The notes under the pieces were generated by a model, which did not search any database, had not been told where the DNA came from, and saw nothing but the letters and a program-made list of their open reading frames with translations. Both the position numbers and the translations under genes were made by a program. Below are positions 27,884 through 37,255 of a DNA stretch of 47,392 nt, piece by piece; the first letter of the stretch is position 1; every line of letters starts with the position of its first letter. Source of the stretch: Campylobacter sp. US33a (GTDB lineage Bacteria > Campylobacterota > Campylobacteria > Campylobacterales > Campylobacteraceae); assembly GCF_004378855.1 (NCBI RefSeq), contig NZ_RYYL01000010.1, forward strand, positions 1 through 47,392, written 5' to 3'.

Positions 27884-28372
27884 ATGATAGAATTGATTAT
27901 TTTAGATATTGATGGCTGTATGACAGATGGAAAAATCATCTATACTTCAAGCGGTGAAGAAATAAAAGAATTTGATGTTAAAGATGGTGCAGCCATTGAA
28001 GCTTGGCTTAAACTTGGTAAAAAAATAGCCATTATCACAGGTAGGAATTCAAAATGCGTAGAACTTCGCGCAAAGGCTTTAAAAATAGATTTGCTTTATC
28101 AAGGAGTAAAGGATAAGCTTGCTTGTGCTAAGGAAATTTTGGCAGATTTAAGGCTTGAATTTAGTCAGGTTGCTGCTATAGGAGATTATTATAATGATTT
28201 AAAATTGCTTGATGCGGTGGGTTTAAGTTTCAAACCCAATGACGCACATGAGGCTTTAAAAGTAGATTTTACTTTAAATCAAAATGGTGGAAAAGCGGCC
28301 GTAGCGGCAATGATAGAAAAAATTATTGATATAAATAATATGCAAGAAGAATGGAATAAACTTTGGTTATAA
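27884..28372 (+). CDS. kdsC: 3-deoxy-D-manno-octulosonate 8-phosphate phosphatase
   Basis: A HAD-family enzyme that dephosphorylates KDO-8-P for lipooligosaccharide core synthesis. The HAD motif DIDGCMTDG (residues 8-16) has Asp8 and Asp10, the motif II region is IITGRNS, and the last motif is GDYYNDLKLLDAVG. 162 aa is typical of the cap-less tetrameric KdsC. It starts 1 nt after rlpA and stands just before lptC/lptA, so LPS synthesis and transport are grouped. Confidence 0.92.
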   Translation: MIELIILDIDGCMTDGKIIYTSSGEEIKEFDVKDGAAIEAWLKLGKKIAIITGRNSKCVELRAKALKIDLLYQGVKDKLACAKEILADLRLEFSQVAAIGDYYNDLKLLDAVGLSFKPNDAHEALKVDFTLNQNGGKAAVAAMIEKIIDINNMQEEWNKLWL

Positions 28373-28866
28373 AAATCTTTGGGATTTTGATGAGTTTATT
28401 TGCTATTATTTTGGCAATCTTAGGCACTCAAGATCCTTATATGTTTAATTTTAAGTCTTATAATTTAGATATAAAAAATATTCAAGCTAATGAAATTACT
28501 GTTTATGAGTTGAATTCAAGTTCGGTAAATTCTAGTTTTATGGCATTAAGTTGGAGTCGCTATAAAGATAAAGATGTTTTTTATGATTTTAAAGCATTTT
28601 ATCCTGATTATAATGTAAGTAGTTTGGTTTTAAATATTTTTGAAGATAAGGCCGAGTTTCAGGGAAATGTAAATTATGAAGATATTAATCAAACTCGCAT
28701 CAATGCGCAAGAAGTTTTTTATAATATTAAAGATAAAAATATTACCAGTGATAAGGAATTTTATGTATATAAAGGCACTGATATTATTTTCGGACAAAAA
28801 TTAGAATACGATATGATAAATAAAAAATTAAAAATAATGGGAGCAAAAGCGTGGCTTGGCGAATAA
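28363..28866 (+). CDS. lptC: LptC-like LPS export protein
   Basis: A bitopic inner-membrane protein that receives LPS from LptB2FG and passes it to LptA. One N-terminal helix (about 3-22) is followed by a beta-rich periplasmic domain with alternating polar and nonpolar strands and a C-terminal KLEYDMINKKLKIMGAKAW. The call rests on the layout and the position between kdsC and lptA; sequence similarity to E. coli LptC is weak. The start is uncertain: TTG 28363 overlaps the kdsC stop, and ATG 28390 would leave only part of the helix. Confidence 0.75.
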   Translation: MVIKIFGILMSLFAIILAILGTQDPYMFNFKSYNLDIKNIQANEITVYELNSSSVNSSFMALSWSRYKDKDVFYDFKAFYPDYNVSSLVLNIFEDKAEFQGNVNYEDINQTRINAQEVFYNIKDKNITSDKEFYVYKGTDIIFGQKLEYDMINKKLKIMGAKAWLGE

Positions 28867-29312
28867 TAATTTTATTGTTTTTTGGGATTTTTGGTTTGAA
28901 GGCAGCGCCGGTTGAAGTAACGGCTATGAATTTTTTTTCAGATGAAAATAGCGGACAAAGCATACTGAGTGGAAATGTGTTCATTAAAAAAGAAGGAGAT
29001 GTGTTAAACTCGGATAAAGTGGTTATTTACACAGATAAAAACAAAAAACCTATAAGATATGAAGCTACTCAAAATGCTCGTTTTGAAGTGAGATTGAAAG
29101 ATAAAAGCTATAAGGGAAGTGGCGATAAATTTATTTATTATGTGAATTCTGATATTTATGAAATCATAGGCAATGCTTATATTATCGAGCTAGAAACCAA
29201 AAGAAAAATTTTTGGCGATAAAATTATTGTAGATAAAAAACAAAAAATTTATAAGGTAGAAAGTTTTAATAAAAAACCTATAAGATTTGTTTTTGATGTA
29301 GAAGAAAAATGA
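28851..29312 (+). CDS. lptA: LptA-like periplasmic LPS transport protein
   Basis: The periplasmic bridge protein for LPS. Signal peptide 1-18 (IIILLFFGIFGLKAA), then an OstA/LptA jellyroll made of short strands: VEVTAMNFF, GQSILSGNVFIKK, VLNSDKVVIYTD, SYKGSGDKFIYY and IYEIIGNAYI. 153 aa is normal. The GTG start at 28851 overlaps lptC by 16 nt, and the stop overlaps engB by 4 nt. Confidence 0.85.
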   Translation: MAWRIIILLFFGIFGLKAAPVEVTAMNFFSDENSGQSILSGNVFIKKEGDVLNSDKVVIYTDKNKKPIRYEATQNARFEVRLKDKSYKGSGDKFIYYVNSDIYEIIGNAYIIELETKRKIFGDKIIVDKKQKIYKVESFNKKPIRFVFDVEEK

Positions 29313-29896
29313 TTTTAAGTGCCAAATTTATTACTTCAGCACCAAAATTTACTTATGAGCTTTTAAGTTCTCATTCTCAAGTGGCTTTTTTGGGGCGTTC
29401 TAATGTTGGAAAAAGCTCTTTAATTAATGCCTTGTGCAAACAAAAACAATTGGCTAAAAGTTCAAGCGTTCCAGGTAAAACCCAGCTTATAAATTTTTTT
29501 GAAGTTTTATGTAAAAAAGAGGAAAAATTTTCTTTAATTTTTGTGGATTTACCAGGATTTGGTTATGCAAAAGTTTCGAAAAATTTAAAAGAAATTTGGA
29601 ATAAAAATTTAGATGAATTTTTAAAGCTTCAAACCAGCATTAAGCTTTTTGTGCATTTGATAGATTGTAGGCATTTTGATTTAGATATCGACACAGAAGT
29701 TGATATTTACTTAAAAAGCTTTCTTCGAGAAGATCAAAAAATTCTTAAGGTTTTTACTAAAATAGATAAATTAAATCAAAGTCAAAAAGCCAAGCTTAAA
29801 AAATTATATCCAGATTCTTTATTTGTATCAAATTCAAAGAAAATAGGATTGGAAATTCTGGAAAAAACCATTATTGATAAGGCTTTGGGCTTATGA
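29309..29896 (+). CDS. engB: Ribosome biogenesis GTP-binding protein EngB (YihA/YsxC)
   Basis: A small GTPase needed for 50S assembly. G1 GRSNVGKSS (29-37), a PGKTQLINFFE switch I region (G2), G3 DLPGFGYAKV, G4 TKIDK and a G5-like SNSKK near the C-terminus are all present. 195 aa is normal. It overlaps lptA and the following membrane protein by 4 nt each. Confidence 0.95.
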   Translation: MILSAKFITSAPKFTYELLSSHSQVAFLGRSNVGKSSLINALCKQKQLAKSSSVPGKTQLINFFEVLCKKEEKFSLIFVDLPGFGYAKVSKNLKEIWNKNLDEFLKLQTSIKLFVHLIDCRHFDLDIDTEVDIYLKSFLREDQKILKVFTKIDKLNQSQKAKLKKLYPDSLFVSNSKKIGLEILEKTIIDKALGL

Positions 29897-30390
29897 TGGA
29901 AAAAAAATATAAAAGCTATGATAATGCTTCTATTGTTGGTTATATTGTTTTACTTGGCTTTTTTGTTGTATATCAAATTTTTACTTCAATTTTTGCCTAC
30001 ATGCCTATTTTATTTGGAGTGCTTTTTTGTTATATGTGTTATTTGCTAAAAGAGCAAGAAAAAAGCTTATATCAGCTTGATTTTAGGTGGTATTTTGCTT
30101 TAGCTTATTTGGTATTTATAGATATAGTGCATAATTTTTATATTTTTTCATCTTGGATTGCTTTTTTTGTTTTTTATTATGTTTGCGCGGATTGGATAAA
30201 AACAAATTTAAAAATTGGAAAATTAGTTCCTGTGATTTTTGTTGTTAATGCTTATGTTTTTGTTTATTTATTTGATGCGGTTTTGTCTTATATTGATAAT
30301 AAAAGCATTAAAGATTTAAGTTTTGAATATTTGATTTTTATTATTATAGAATCTTATATTTCTTATGTGTTTTTTAAGGATAAGTTGTAA
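29893..30390 (+). CDS. MreD-like integral membrane protein
   Basis: 165 aa with about five hydrophobic helices and few charged residues (YIVLLGFFVVYQIF, YMPILFGVLFCYMCYLL, YFALAYLVFIDIVHNFYIF, VIFVVNAYVFVYLF, YLIFIIIESYISYVFF). No catalytic motifs are visible. Size, topology and position immediately before mrdA (1-nt overlap) suggest the MreD role in the elongasome, but MreD proteins diverge strongly and this cannot be shown by eye. Confidence 0.6.
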   Translation: MMEKKYKSYDNASIVGYIVLLGFFVVYQIFTSIFAYMPILFGVLFCYMCYLLKEQEKSLYQLDFRWYFALAYLVFIDIVHNFYIFSSWIAFFVFYYVCADWIKTNLKIGKLVPVIFVVNAYVFVYLFDAVLSYIDNKSIKDLSFEYLIFIIIESYISYVFFKDKL

Positions 30391-32189
30391 TGAGAATGCG
30401 CGTAGTGATAATTTTTATTATCATATTTTTTATTTTGCTTTTATCAAGAATTTATTACTTAAGCATTAAATCAAATGTATATTATGAAGAAATGGCGCAA
30501 CAAAACGCTATTAAAACACAGTTTCTTGCTCCAGTGCGAGGTGAAATCTCGGATGCAAATGGCAAACTTTTAGCGACCAATGATTTGGGTTTTAGTATCT
30601 CAATTAAGCCATATTTAAGTTTAAGAAAGTCTTCGTATGCTCTTTTAGAACGCGAGATCGAGGAGCTAACAAATACTTTTAAAGATTTAAATGCTACTGT
30701 GCTTTATAGAACCTATAAAAAAAATGACTCTTATTATAATCAAGATTATGTAGAAGTTGTAGATTTTATAGATTATGCGACTATGATACCGCATTTTTCA
30801 AGATTGAATTTAAGGGAAAATATCAGAATAAAACCAGCCGTAAAAAGACAATATCCCTATAAGGCTTTAGCTAGTCATATCATTGGTTATGTTGGTAAAG
30901 TAAGCTTAAATGATATTAGCGAAAATGAAATTGCTAAACTGACTAATTACATTGGAAAAAGTGGGGTAGAGCTTTATTATAACGAAGTTTTGCAAGGTGA
31001 AAAAGGAGTAAGGCAAGTTAAGGTAAATGCTTTAAATCAAGAGCTTGGGGAGCTTTTTTATAAACAGGCTAATTCAAAAGATATACAATTAAGCATTGAT
31101 ATAGAGTTACAAGAATATCTTGCTAAACTTTTTTCAGATAACGCTGGAACAGCCATTGTAATGAATTTAGAAGATGGTAGCATTTTAGCAGCAGGGAGTT
31201 TCCCAGAATACGATCTAAACCCTTTTGTTACAGGAATTTCTGTAGCCGAGTGGAAAAAGCTATCCAATAGCCTTGATCATCCTTTTACCAATAAATTAGT
31301 CAACGGTCTTTATCCTCCTGGTTCGGTTGTGAAAATGGGTGTGGGTTTATCTTTTATGGGACAAGAAAATATTAATGCCTCTACCCAATTTTTTTGTTCA
31401 GGCTCTATAGAGCTTGGTGGCAGAAATTTTAGATGTTGGAATCGTGCAGGACATAAACAAGTAGATTTAAAATCTGCCATTAAGGGAAGTTGTGATGTGT
31501 ATTTTTATGAGGCTGGACTTAGGGTTGGCATTGATCAAATCAGCTCCATGATGAGTCGCATAGGTTTTGGGGTAAAAACTGGAGTAGATTTGCCTAATGA
31601 ATTTGTGGGAACCGTACCAAGTAGAGAATGGAAAATGCTTAAATTTAATCAACCTTGGTATCAAGGAGAAACTTTAAATACTAGCATAGGACAGGGTAAT
31701 TTTTTGGTTACTCCTATGCAAGTGGCAAAATATACCGCTGCCATAGCTAAAGGCGTAGAGATTACTCCTACTTTACTTAAAAGTATTGATAATAATTTAA
31801 CTCAAAGTAAGCAAAAAGAAGAAATTTTCAATATTTTTGAAAAGTCCCAACTTCCGCTTATCAGACAGGCTATGTATGAAGTGGCAAATGAGCAAGGTGG
31901 CACAGCCTATCGCTATTATAAAGATCTTCCTTTAACTGTAGCAGCCAAAACAGGAACAGCCCAAGTGGTTGGATTTTCTCAAGCCGAAAAACAAAGGATA
32001 AAAGAAGAGGATTTTAAATATTATTTAAGATCGCATGCGTGGATTACAAGTTATGCACCTTATCAAAATCCTAAATATGTAGTTACTGTTCTTGTCGAAC
32101 ATGGAGGACGCAGTCTTTCTGCAGGTCCTATAAGTGCTAAAATTTATGAAAAACTCATTGAAATGGGTTATTTACAAAGGAAAAATTAA
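30390..32189 (+). CDS. mrdA: Penicillin-binding protein 2 (elongasome transpeptidase)
   Basis: A class B PBP that crosslinks peptidoglycan during elongation. N-terminal anchor helix 4-20, dimerisation/pedestal region with RQYPYKALASHIIGYVG, and a transpeptidase domain with active-site Ser312-VV-Lys315 (PPGSVVKMG), SCD as second motif (GSCDVYF) and AAKTGTAQ as third. 599 aa is normal. TAATG overlaps join it to the gene before and the rhomboid gene after. I recall the C. jejuni locus as Cj0652 (pbpC/mrdA). Confidence 0.92.
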   Translation: MRMRVVIIFIIIFFILLLSRIYYLSIKSNVYYEEMAQQNAIKTQFLAPVRGEISDANGKLLATNDLGFSISIKPYLSLRKSSYALLEREIEELTNTFKDLNATVLYRTYKKNDSYYNQDYVEVVDFIDYATMIPHFSRLNLRENIRIKPAVKRQYPYKALASHIIGYVGKVSLNDISENEIAKLTNYIGKSGVELYYNEVLQGEKGVRQVKVNALNQELGELFYKQANSKDIQLSIDIELQEYLAKLFSDNAGTAIVMNLEDGSILAAGSFPEYDLNPFVTGISVAEWKKLSNSLDHPFTNKLVNGLYPPGSVVKMGVGLSFMGQENINASTQFFCSGSIELGGRNFRCWNRAGHKQVDLKSAIKGSCDVYFYEAGLRVGIDQISSMMSRIGFGVKTGVDLPNEFVGTVPSREWKMLKFNQPWYQGETLNTSIGQGNFLVTPMQVAKYTAAIAKGVEITPTLLKSIDNNLTQSKQKEEIFNIFEKSQLPLIRQAMYEVANEQGGTAYRYYKDLPLTVAAKTGTAQVVGFSQAEKQRIKEEDFKYYLRSHAWITSYAPYQNPKYVVTVLVEHGGRSLSAGPISAKIYEKLIEMGYLQRKN

Positions 32190-32716
32190 TGGCGGTCATT
32201 GTTTTAATTGCTATAAATATTTTATGTTTTTTACTTATTTCTAGTGCTTATAATGCTTATTTTGGTCTAAATCTTTTAATGCTTGAAAAGGCTTATTATT
32301 GGCAAGTTTTAAGCTCTATGTTTATCCATGCAAACTTTACGCATTTGATTTTAAATATGATGGTTTTGTATCAATTTGGCAGCATTTTAGAAAGATGGCT
32401 TGGAGCTATGAAATTTTTTGTTTTGTATTTTTTGGGTGGTTTATTGTGTTCTTTGCTGAGTTTTGTTTATATTTATTTTGAATTTACAATGACTCAAGAA
32501 GTTGTTAATGTTGTTGGAGCTAGTGGGGCAATTTGTGTTTTGATGGGTTATTATGCTTTTTTAGATAAGAATAGCTTAAAAGGTTTGCTTATTGCCATTT
32601 TACTGATAAGCTTTTTGCCTTTGTTAATGGGTGTTAATATTGCTTGGTATGGGCATATTTTTGGTTTTGTTTGTGGATATATTTTGGCTAGAACTGGTTT
32701 TTTGCAAGGAAGATAG
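32189..32716 (+). CDS. Rhomboid-family intramembrane serine protease
   Basis: 175 aa with six predicted membrane helices, the minimal bacterial rhomboid core. The catalytic pair is visible as Ser112 in VGASGA (helix 4) and His156 in WYGHIFGF (helix 6). HANFTHLILNMM (47-58) supplies the conserved His52 and Asn56. No extra domain is fused. Substrates unknown. It overlaps the mrdA stop by 1 nt and ends the long plus-strand run; no clear terminator follows. Confidence 0.88.
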   Translation: MAVIVLIAINILCFLLISSAYNAYFGLNLLMLEKAYYWQVLSSMFIHANFTHLILNMMVLYQFGSILERWLGAMKFFVLYFLGGLLCSLLSFVYIYFEFTMTQEVVNVVGASGAICVLMGYYAFLDKNSLKGLLIAILLISFLPLLMGVNIAWYGHIFGFVCGYILARTGFLQGR

Positions 32717-33288
32717 TATTGTTTTAAAATGCACGAAATTTAACTCTGTATAATTTTAAACTTAAATTAGTCAAAACTCACCTATTAATCAAGGAAAAGT
32801 TTATATAAATAGGGCTTATTTGTGTTAAAAATTATAAAGATTTATGATTCTTAAAGAATTTATAGCTCATAATATTATTTTGCCTCAGTAAAATTAATAC
32901 ACTCAAGTTTTAAGTTATAAGCCCTGCTATATAATACGCCTTGAAAAAAAGATGATAAAAGTGCTAAATGTTCTGAGTGGATATAGCAACACAAAGAATC
33001 TTTATGCATTACAACTATTTTTAATAACCAACTTTTTAAATAGATCCTTCAGTCGCCTTGTTCCTTTAGGATGACAAAAGTCGCTTAGTGCTTTTGTTTT
33101 ACTTAGAATCGCAAAATTACTCCTTTAGGATAACAGAAGATGTTATTTATTATTTAGGAGATGAAGAATTGCTTAAATCCCTCATCAAAGACTTAGAATG
33201 GTGTGTAGCACTTGATAAATTTGTCTGTCTAAAAGTATATACTTCAAATATTTTTAAGTTTATTTTGATAAAATTAGAACTTTATTTT
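32717..33288. other. Gene-poor stretch before tRNA-Gly
   Basis: No convincing gene. It holds a widely spaced inverted repeat (AGGGCTTAT 32811-32819, ATAAGCCCT 32917-32925), and two fragments of the interspersed repeat family (CCTTTAGGATGACAAAAGT near 33062-33080, CCTTTAGGATAACAGAAG near 33121-33138). An open frame at 33088-33309 runs into the tRNA and is probably not real, though its middle could be remnant coding DNA. Confidence 0.5.
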
Positions 33289-33363
33289 GCGGGAATAGCT
33301 CAGGGGTAGAGCACAACCTTGCCAAGGTTGGGGTCGCGAGTTCGAATCTCGTTTCCCGCTCCA
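33289..33363 (+). tRNA. tRNA-Gly (anticodon GCC)
   Basis: Acceptor GCGGGAA/TTCCCGC, D-arm GCTC AGGGGTA GAGC, anticodon arm CAACC TTGCCAA GGTTG with anticodon GCC, T-arm GCGAG TTCGAAT CTCGT, discriminator T and an encoded CCA. 75 nt. Confidence 0.96.
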
Positions 33364-33492
33364 CTTTTTATTCGATTTTTTTCATCTAATTTAAAAATTT
33401 AACATCTATTAAGTAAAAGCTTTTGAAAAAACTAAGACTTTTTAAGCTCATATTTGTTACTATAAAAATTTATTTTAAAAAAAGGTAACAAA

Positions 33493-35016
33493 TTGGTTTT
33501 AAATTTTAGTTTTGAATACACAGTAGATAATGATATTTTTGAATATATTTTGCAAAATTATGCTAAAAATTATACATATAATTTTACAAAAAATCAAAAT
33601 ACTTATAAACTTCAAATTAAAGGTAATGAGCAAGAACTAAAGACTTTTTGTGATTCTTTGCAAAACATAAGTAATAGTATTTTTTTAAGGAAATTTGATG
33701 TGAGTACAGGCGAAGATTTTGATATTTTTTGCAATTTTAAAGAGGAAAAATTTACTAAATTTGCTTATTTGACACATAAAAATTCAAGCACTTATGCAGA
33801 AAAAAAAGAACTTCTAAGCAATGAATGGGGCGTGTTTTGTGAGTGTGAATTTTCAAGTGATTTAAATGAATTTTATAAAATCAATGAAGAAAATTTTAAT
33901 GATTTGCTAAAAAAAGCCTTTGATTTGTTAATTCAAGAAAAAGGTATTTATCTTAAAGATGATAAAGGTATTTATAAATTTGCTTTATTTAACAATAAAT
34001 TTGATTGTGATTTTTTACTACCTTGTGATATAAAAGCGATCAATTCAATTTTTATTTGTTCTAACGAAAATTTAAAACTTCTTGCAAGTTTGGAAAAGCC
34101 TTTGATGAAATTAAGATTAAATGTTATGTTTAGAAAAAATCACAATCTTGATTTTAGTGATTTTAAACTAAGGCTAGCAAAGGATTTATTTAGCTTTGCC
34201 TTAGGACTTAAACTTTTTCAAAATGAGTATAAATTTTTAAGTGTTAAAAAAATTCAAGATTATCAAAATGATTTTGAAATTATGAGTTTAGATGATAATA
34301 TCGTCGTTTTGGAGGGCTTTGAGTTTATTAACCCAAAAGCTAAAGAGCTTATTTTTTCAAAAACTGATAAAAATATGGCAAGAATTTCTTATATTTTAAG
34401 TCGTTTTGATGAAAGGGCTTTGATTTTAGAACTCAGTAAAAATTATGATGATATTTTGCTTGTAAATAAAGAGTTGAATTTACTTAAACTTTCTTTACCA
34501 AAAGATTCTAAAGAGCTTTACGAAGAAATCAGAAAAGATGAAATTGGCGCAAGGCTTTTAGAAAATTTTGCTAAAGAATTTCCGCTTTTAGATGAAAATT
34601 TCGAGCTAAAAAATAATTTTTATTCTTTGCTTGGTTTGGTAGGTAGGGTATTAAATTTAGATCAAAATGTGAAAAAAGCCACAGATGCACTTTTAAAAAT
34701 TGCCGATGAGTCAAAAATGCCACGCGGAGTAAAGATTGATTATCGCTTAAAAGAAGATAAAAGCTTTGATTATACAAGGACTTTGCGTTCGGTTATGAGT
34801 TTTATGTTGGCTGGAGTTGATAGCGCAAATATTGCTTATGGAGCGGTGGAGAGTTTGGCTTATTTCTTACGCGATGTGTATGATGATTTAAGAGAGAAAA
34901 AGCAGTGCGATATGGCTGTTGTTAGTGGATCTTTGTTTGAGCATAAAGCTTTACTTAAAAATACTTTAAAACACCTTAAAAATTGTCAGTTAAGCGATGT
35001 GCCACTTTGGATATAA
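33493..35016 (+). CDS. HypF-like protein of unknown function upstream of hypF
   Basis: 507 aa, not assigned. The C-terminal end resembles the carbamoyltransferase (Kae1-like) end of HypF: a helix with SANIAYGAVESLAYFLRDVY, then AVVSGSLFEHKALL where HypF next door has VLLSGGVFQNKTLL. A region near the N-terminus could be acylphosphatase-like. The zinc fingers, YrdC motifs and the metal-binding His residues of HypF are absent. The TTG start has AAAGG 7 nt upstream, and the last 20 nt overlap hypF, so it belongs to the hyp operon. I recall the C. jejuni counterpart as Cj0621. Likely a degenerate HypF relative with a partner role (inference). Confidence 0.7.
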   Translation: MVLNFSFEYTVDNDIFEYILQNYAKNYTYNFTKNQNTYKLQIKGNEQELKTFCDSLQNISNSIFLRKFDVSTGEDFDIFCNFKEEKFTKFAYLTHKNSSTYAEKKELLSNEWGVFCECEFSSDLNEFYKINEENFNDLLKKAFDLLIQEKGIYLKDDKGIYKFALFNNKFDCDFLLPCDIKAINSIFICSNENLKLLASLEKPLMKLRLNVMFRKNHNLDFSDFKLRLAKDLFSFALGLKLFQNEYKFLSVKKIQDYQNDFEIMSLDDNIVVLEGFEFINPKAKELIFSKTDKNMARISYILSRFDERALILELSKNYDDILLVNKELNLLKLSLPKDSKELYEEIRKDEIGARLLENFAKEFPLLDENFELKNNFYSLLGLVGRVLNLDQNVKKATDALLKIADESKMPRGVKIDYRLKEDKSFDYTRTLRSVMSFMLAGVDSANIAYGAVESLAYFLRDVYDDLREKKQCDMAVVSGSLFEHKALLKNTLKHLKNCQLSDVPLWI

Positions 35017-37183
35017 GATAAGAATTTCGGGGCTTGTTCAAGGGGTAGGCTTTCGCCCAAAAGTTTATGAAATAGCCTTAAATTTAAAGCTTTTTGGAGA
35101 GGTTAAAAACGATGGTTTTGGTGTGGAAATAATTCTTTCTTGTACCAAAGAAAAATGCGAAAAATTTATTTTTTTATTAAAAGAAAATTTACCCCCTTTA
35201 GCAAGGATAGATAGCATTGAAATTTCACAAGTAAAGCTAAAAAAATACGACAATTTTGGCATAACAAATTCGCTCCAAAATGCTAAAAGTGTGCCAATGC
35301 TTAGTGATTTTGCGCTTTGTAATGAGTGTAAAAAAGAATTTTTTGATGAAAAAAATAAGCGTTTTTTGTATCCTTTTATTACTTGTACACATTGCGGGCC
35401 AAGATTTAGCATTATAAAAAACCTTCCTTATGATAGAGTAAATACGACTATGGATAAACTACCTATGTGCGAGTTTTGCAAAAGTGAATACGAAGATCCT
35501 AAAAATAGGCGTTTTCATGCACAACCTATCAGTTGTCCTAAATGTAAAATAGATGTTTTTTTGAAAAATAAAAAGGGCGAAGTTTTAGTCCATGATGAAA
35601 AGGCTTTTGTAGAATGTGCTAAGCTTTTAAAGCAGGGCAAAATTTTAGCCATCAAAGGAATGGGCGGCTTTCATTTAATGTGTGATGCAAATAATGAAAA
35701 TGCTTTAAAAGAATTAAGACTTAGAAAAAATCGTCCTAAAAAGCCCTTTGCTTTGATGTGTGAGAATATAAATGAGGCTAAAAAACTTTGTTTTATTGAT
35801 GAAAACGAAGAAAAACTTTTAAAATCTATTTTAGCGCCTATTGTGATTTTAAAAGCCAAAAAAGCTTTTTCTTTAATCGCACCTGATGTTGATAAACTGG
35901 GTATTATGTTAGCTTATACTCCGCTTCATCTTTTACTTTTTAAACATTTTAAAGGCATTTTAGTTGCTACAAGTGCAAATTTAAGTGGTGAAAGTATTAT
36001 AAAAGATGAGAAAAATTTACTTTTAAAACTTGGCAATGTTTTTGATTTTTATTTAGACTATAATAGAGAAATTCATAATGCAAGCGATGATAGCATAGCA
36101 CAAGTTATAGATGGAAAAACTATGTTTTTACGCACTTCAAGAGGCTTAAATCCTACATATTTGGATTTTAAAAGTGAAAAAAACGGCACTTTTTTAGCTT
36201 TGGGGGCTGAACTTAAAAATGAATTTGTAATTTTTTATAAAAATAAACTTTTAATTTCTCCTTATATTGGAGATCTAAAAAGTGTTGATGTGCATGAGAG
36301 ATTTTTTTCTTTACTTGATTTTTTTAAGCAAAGTTATGATTTAAAATTTGATCAAATTCTTTGTGATAAGCACCCAAATTTTAGCTATGCAAAAGAATTT
36401 CAAAATACTTATAAAATTCAGCACCATTACGCACATTTTTGTACTGCTTATTTTGAGTATGAAAAAGAATTTATCAAAGATGAAAAAGCACTTGGTTTTA
36501 TCTTTGATGGCACGGGTTATGGCGATGATAAAAGTATTTGGGGTGGTGAAATTTTCAAAGCTAATTTAAAAGAATATGAAAGAATTGCGCATTTTAAAAG
36601 CTTTAAACTTATTAATAGCGATATAAAAAATATACAAAATTTAGCCTTAAGTCTTATTTGGGCGTATGATTTAGAAGAAAAAGCTTCGCATTTTTTAGCA
36701 AAAATTCCTAAAATAAAACTAGAAAATCTTAAGAAAATTTATGAAAGTTCTATACTTCAAACAAGTTCTTTAGGACGCATAATTGACGCTTTTGGGAGTA
36801 TAGTTTTTGATATAGAAAAAATTTCTTACGAAGCACAAATCGGGCTGATGTGCGAAGCATTTTATGATGAAAATTTAGACTTTTCTTATGAAATTTTGAT
36901 TAAAAATGGGGAAATTGATTTTAAAGAATTAATCATGGGTGCATTGCGAGATGATAAGACAAAGGCAATTACAGGAATGTTTAATGCCTTGGCAAATTTC
37001 ATTGTGGAATTTAGTAAAAATTATGATTTAAAAGTACTTTTAAGTGGCGGGGTTTTTCAAAATAAAACTTTGCTTGAAATTTTAAAAGCTAAAAATTTTA
37101 ACTTTTTTGTGCCTCTAAAATTTCCTTGTAATGATAGCTCTATAGCCTTAGGACAAATGGTGCATTTTTTAAAAAAGGATTAA
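34997..37183 (+). CDS. hypF: Carbamoyltransferase HypF
   Basis: Makes the carbamoyl group that becomes the CN ligands of NiFe hydrogenase. An acylphosphatase domain (1-90) has SGLVQGVGFRPKVYE. Two zinc fingers follow (CNECK ... CTHCG; CEFCK ... CPKCK, about 107-185), then a YrdC-like domain (about 200-380) with IKGMGGFHLMCDA and RKNRPKKPFALM, and a Kae1-like domain (about 395-728) with QHHYAHF, FDGTGYGDD and LSGGVFQNK. 728 aa is normal. It overlaps the upstream HypF-like gene by 20 nt. Confidence 0.95.
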   Translation: MCHFGYKIRISGLVQGVGFRPKVYEIALNLKLFGEVKNDGFGVEIILSCTKEKCEKFIFLLKENLPPLARIDSIEISQVKLKKYDNFGITNSLQNAKSVPMLSDFALCNECKKEFFDEKNKRFLYPFITCTHCGPRFSIIKNLPYDRVNTTMDKLPMCEFCKSEYEDPKNRRFHAQPISCPKCKIDVFLKNKKGEVLVHDEKAFVECAKLLKQGKILAIKGMGGFHLMCDANNENALKELRLRKNRPKKPFALMCENINEAKKLCFIDENEEKLLKSILAPIVILKAKKAFSLIAPDVDKLGIMLAYTPLHLLLFKHFKGILVATSANLSGESIIKDEKNLLLKLGNVFDFYLDYNREIHNASDDSIAQVIDGKTMFLRTSRGLNPTYLDFKSEKNGTFLALGAELKNEFVIFYKNKLLISPYIGDLKSVDVHERFFSLLDFFKQSYDLKFDQILCDKHPNFSYAKEFQNTYKIQHHYAHFCTAYFEYEKEFIKDEKALGFIFDGTGYGDDKSIWGGEIFKANLKEYERIAHFKSFKLINSDIKNIQNLALSLIWAYDLEEKASHFLAKIPKIKLENLKKIYESSILQTSSLGRIIDAFGSIVFDIEKISYEAQIGLMCEAFYDENLDFSYEILIKNGEIDFKELIMGALRDDKTKAITGMFNALANFIVEFSKNYDLKVLLSGGVFQNKTLLEILKAKNFNFFVPLKFPCNDSSIALGQMVHFLKKD

Positions 37184-37255
37184 AAAGACTAAAACTCATT
37201 AAATTTTAATGCTTTTAAAGATAAAATCGAAAAAAACTTTCAAAAGGAGCATAAT

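Noticed and set aside
32811-32925. Terminator or operator from the 9-bp inverted repeat
   Set aside because: The arms are 97 nt apart without T-run or symmetry in between; probably chance or a remnant.
33088-33309. 73-codon open frame before tRNA-Gly
   Set aside because: It ends inside the tRNA, starts inside a repeat fragment and lacks a ribosome-binding site.
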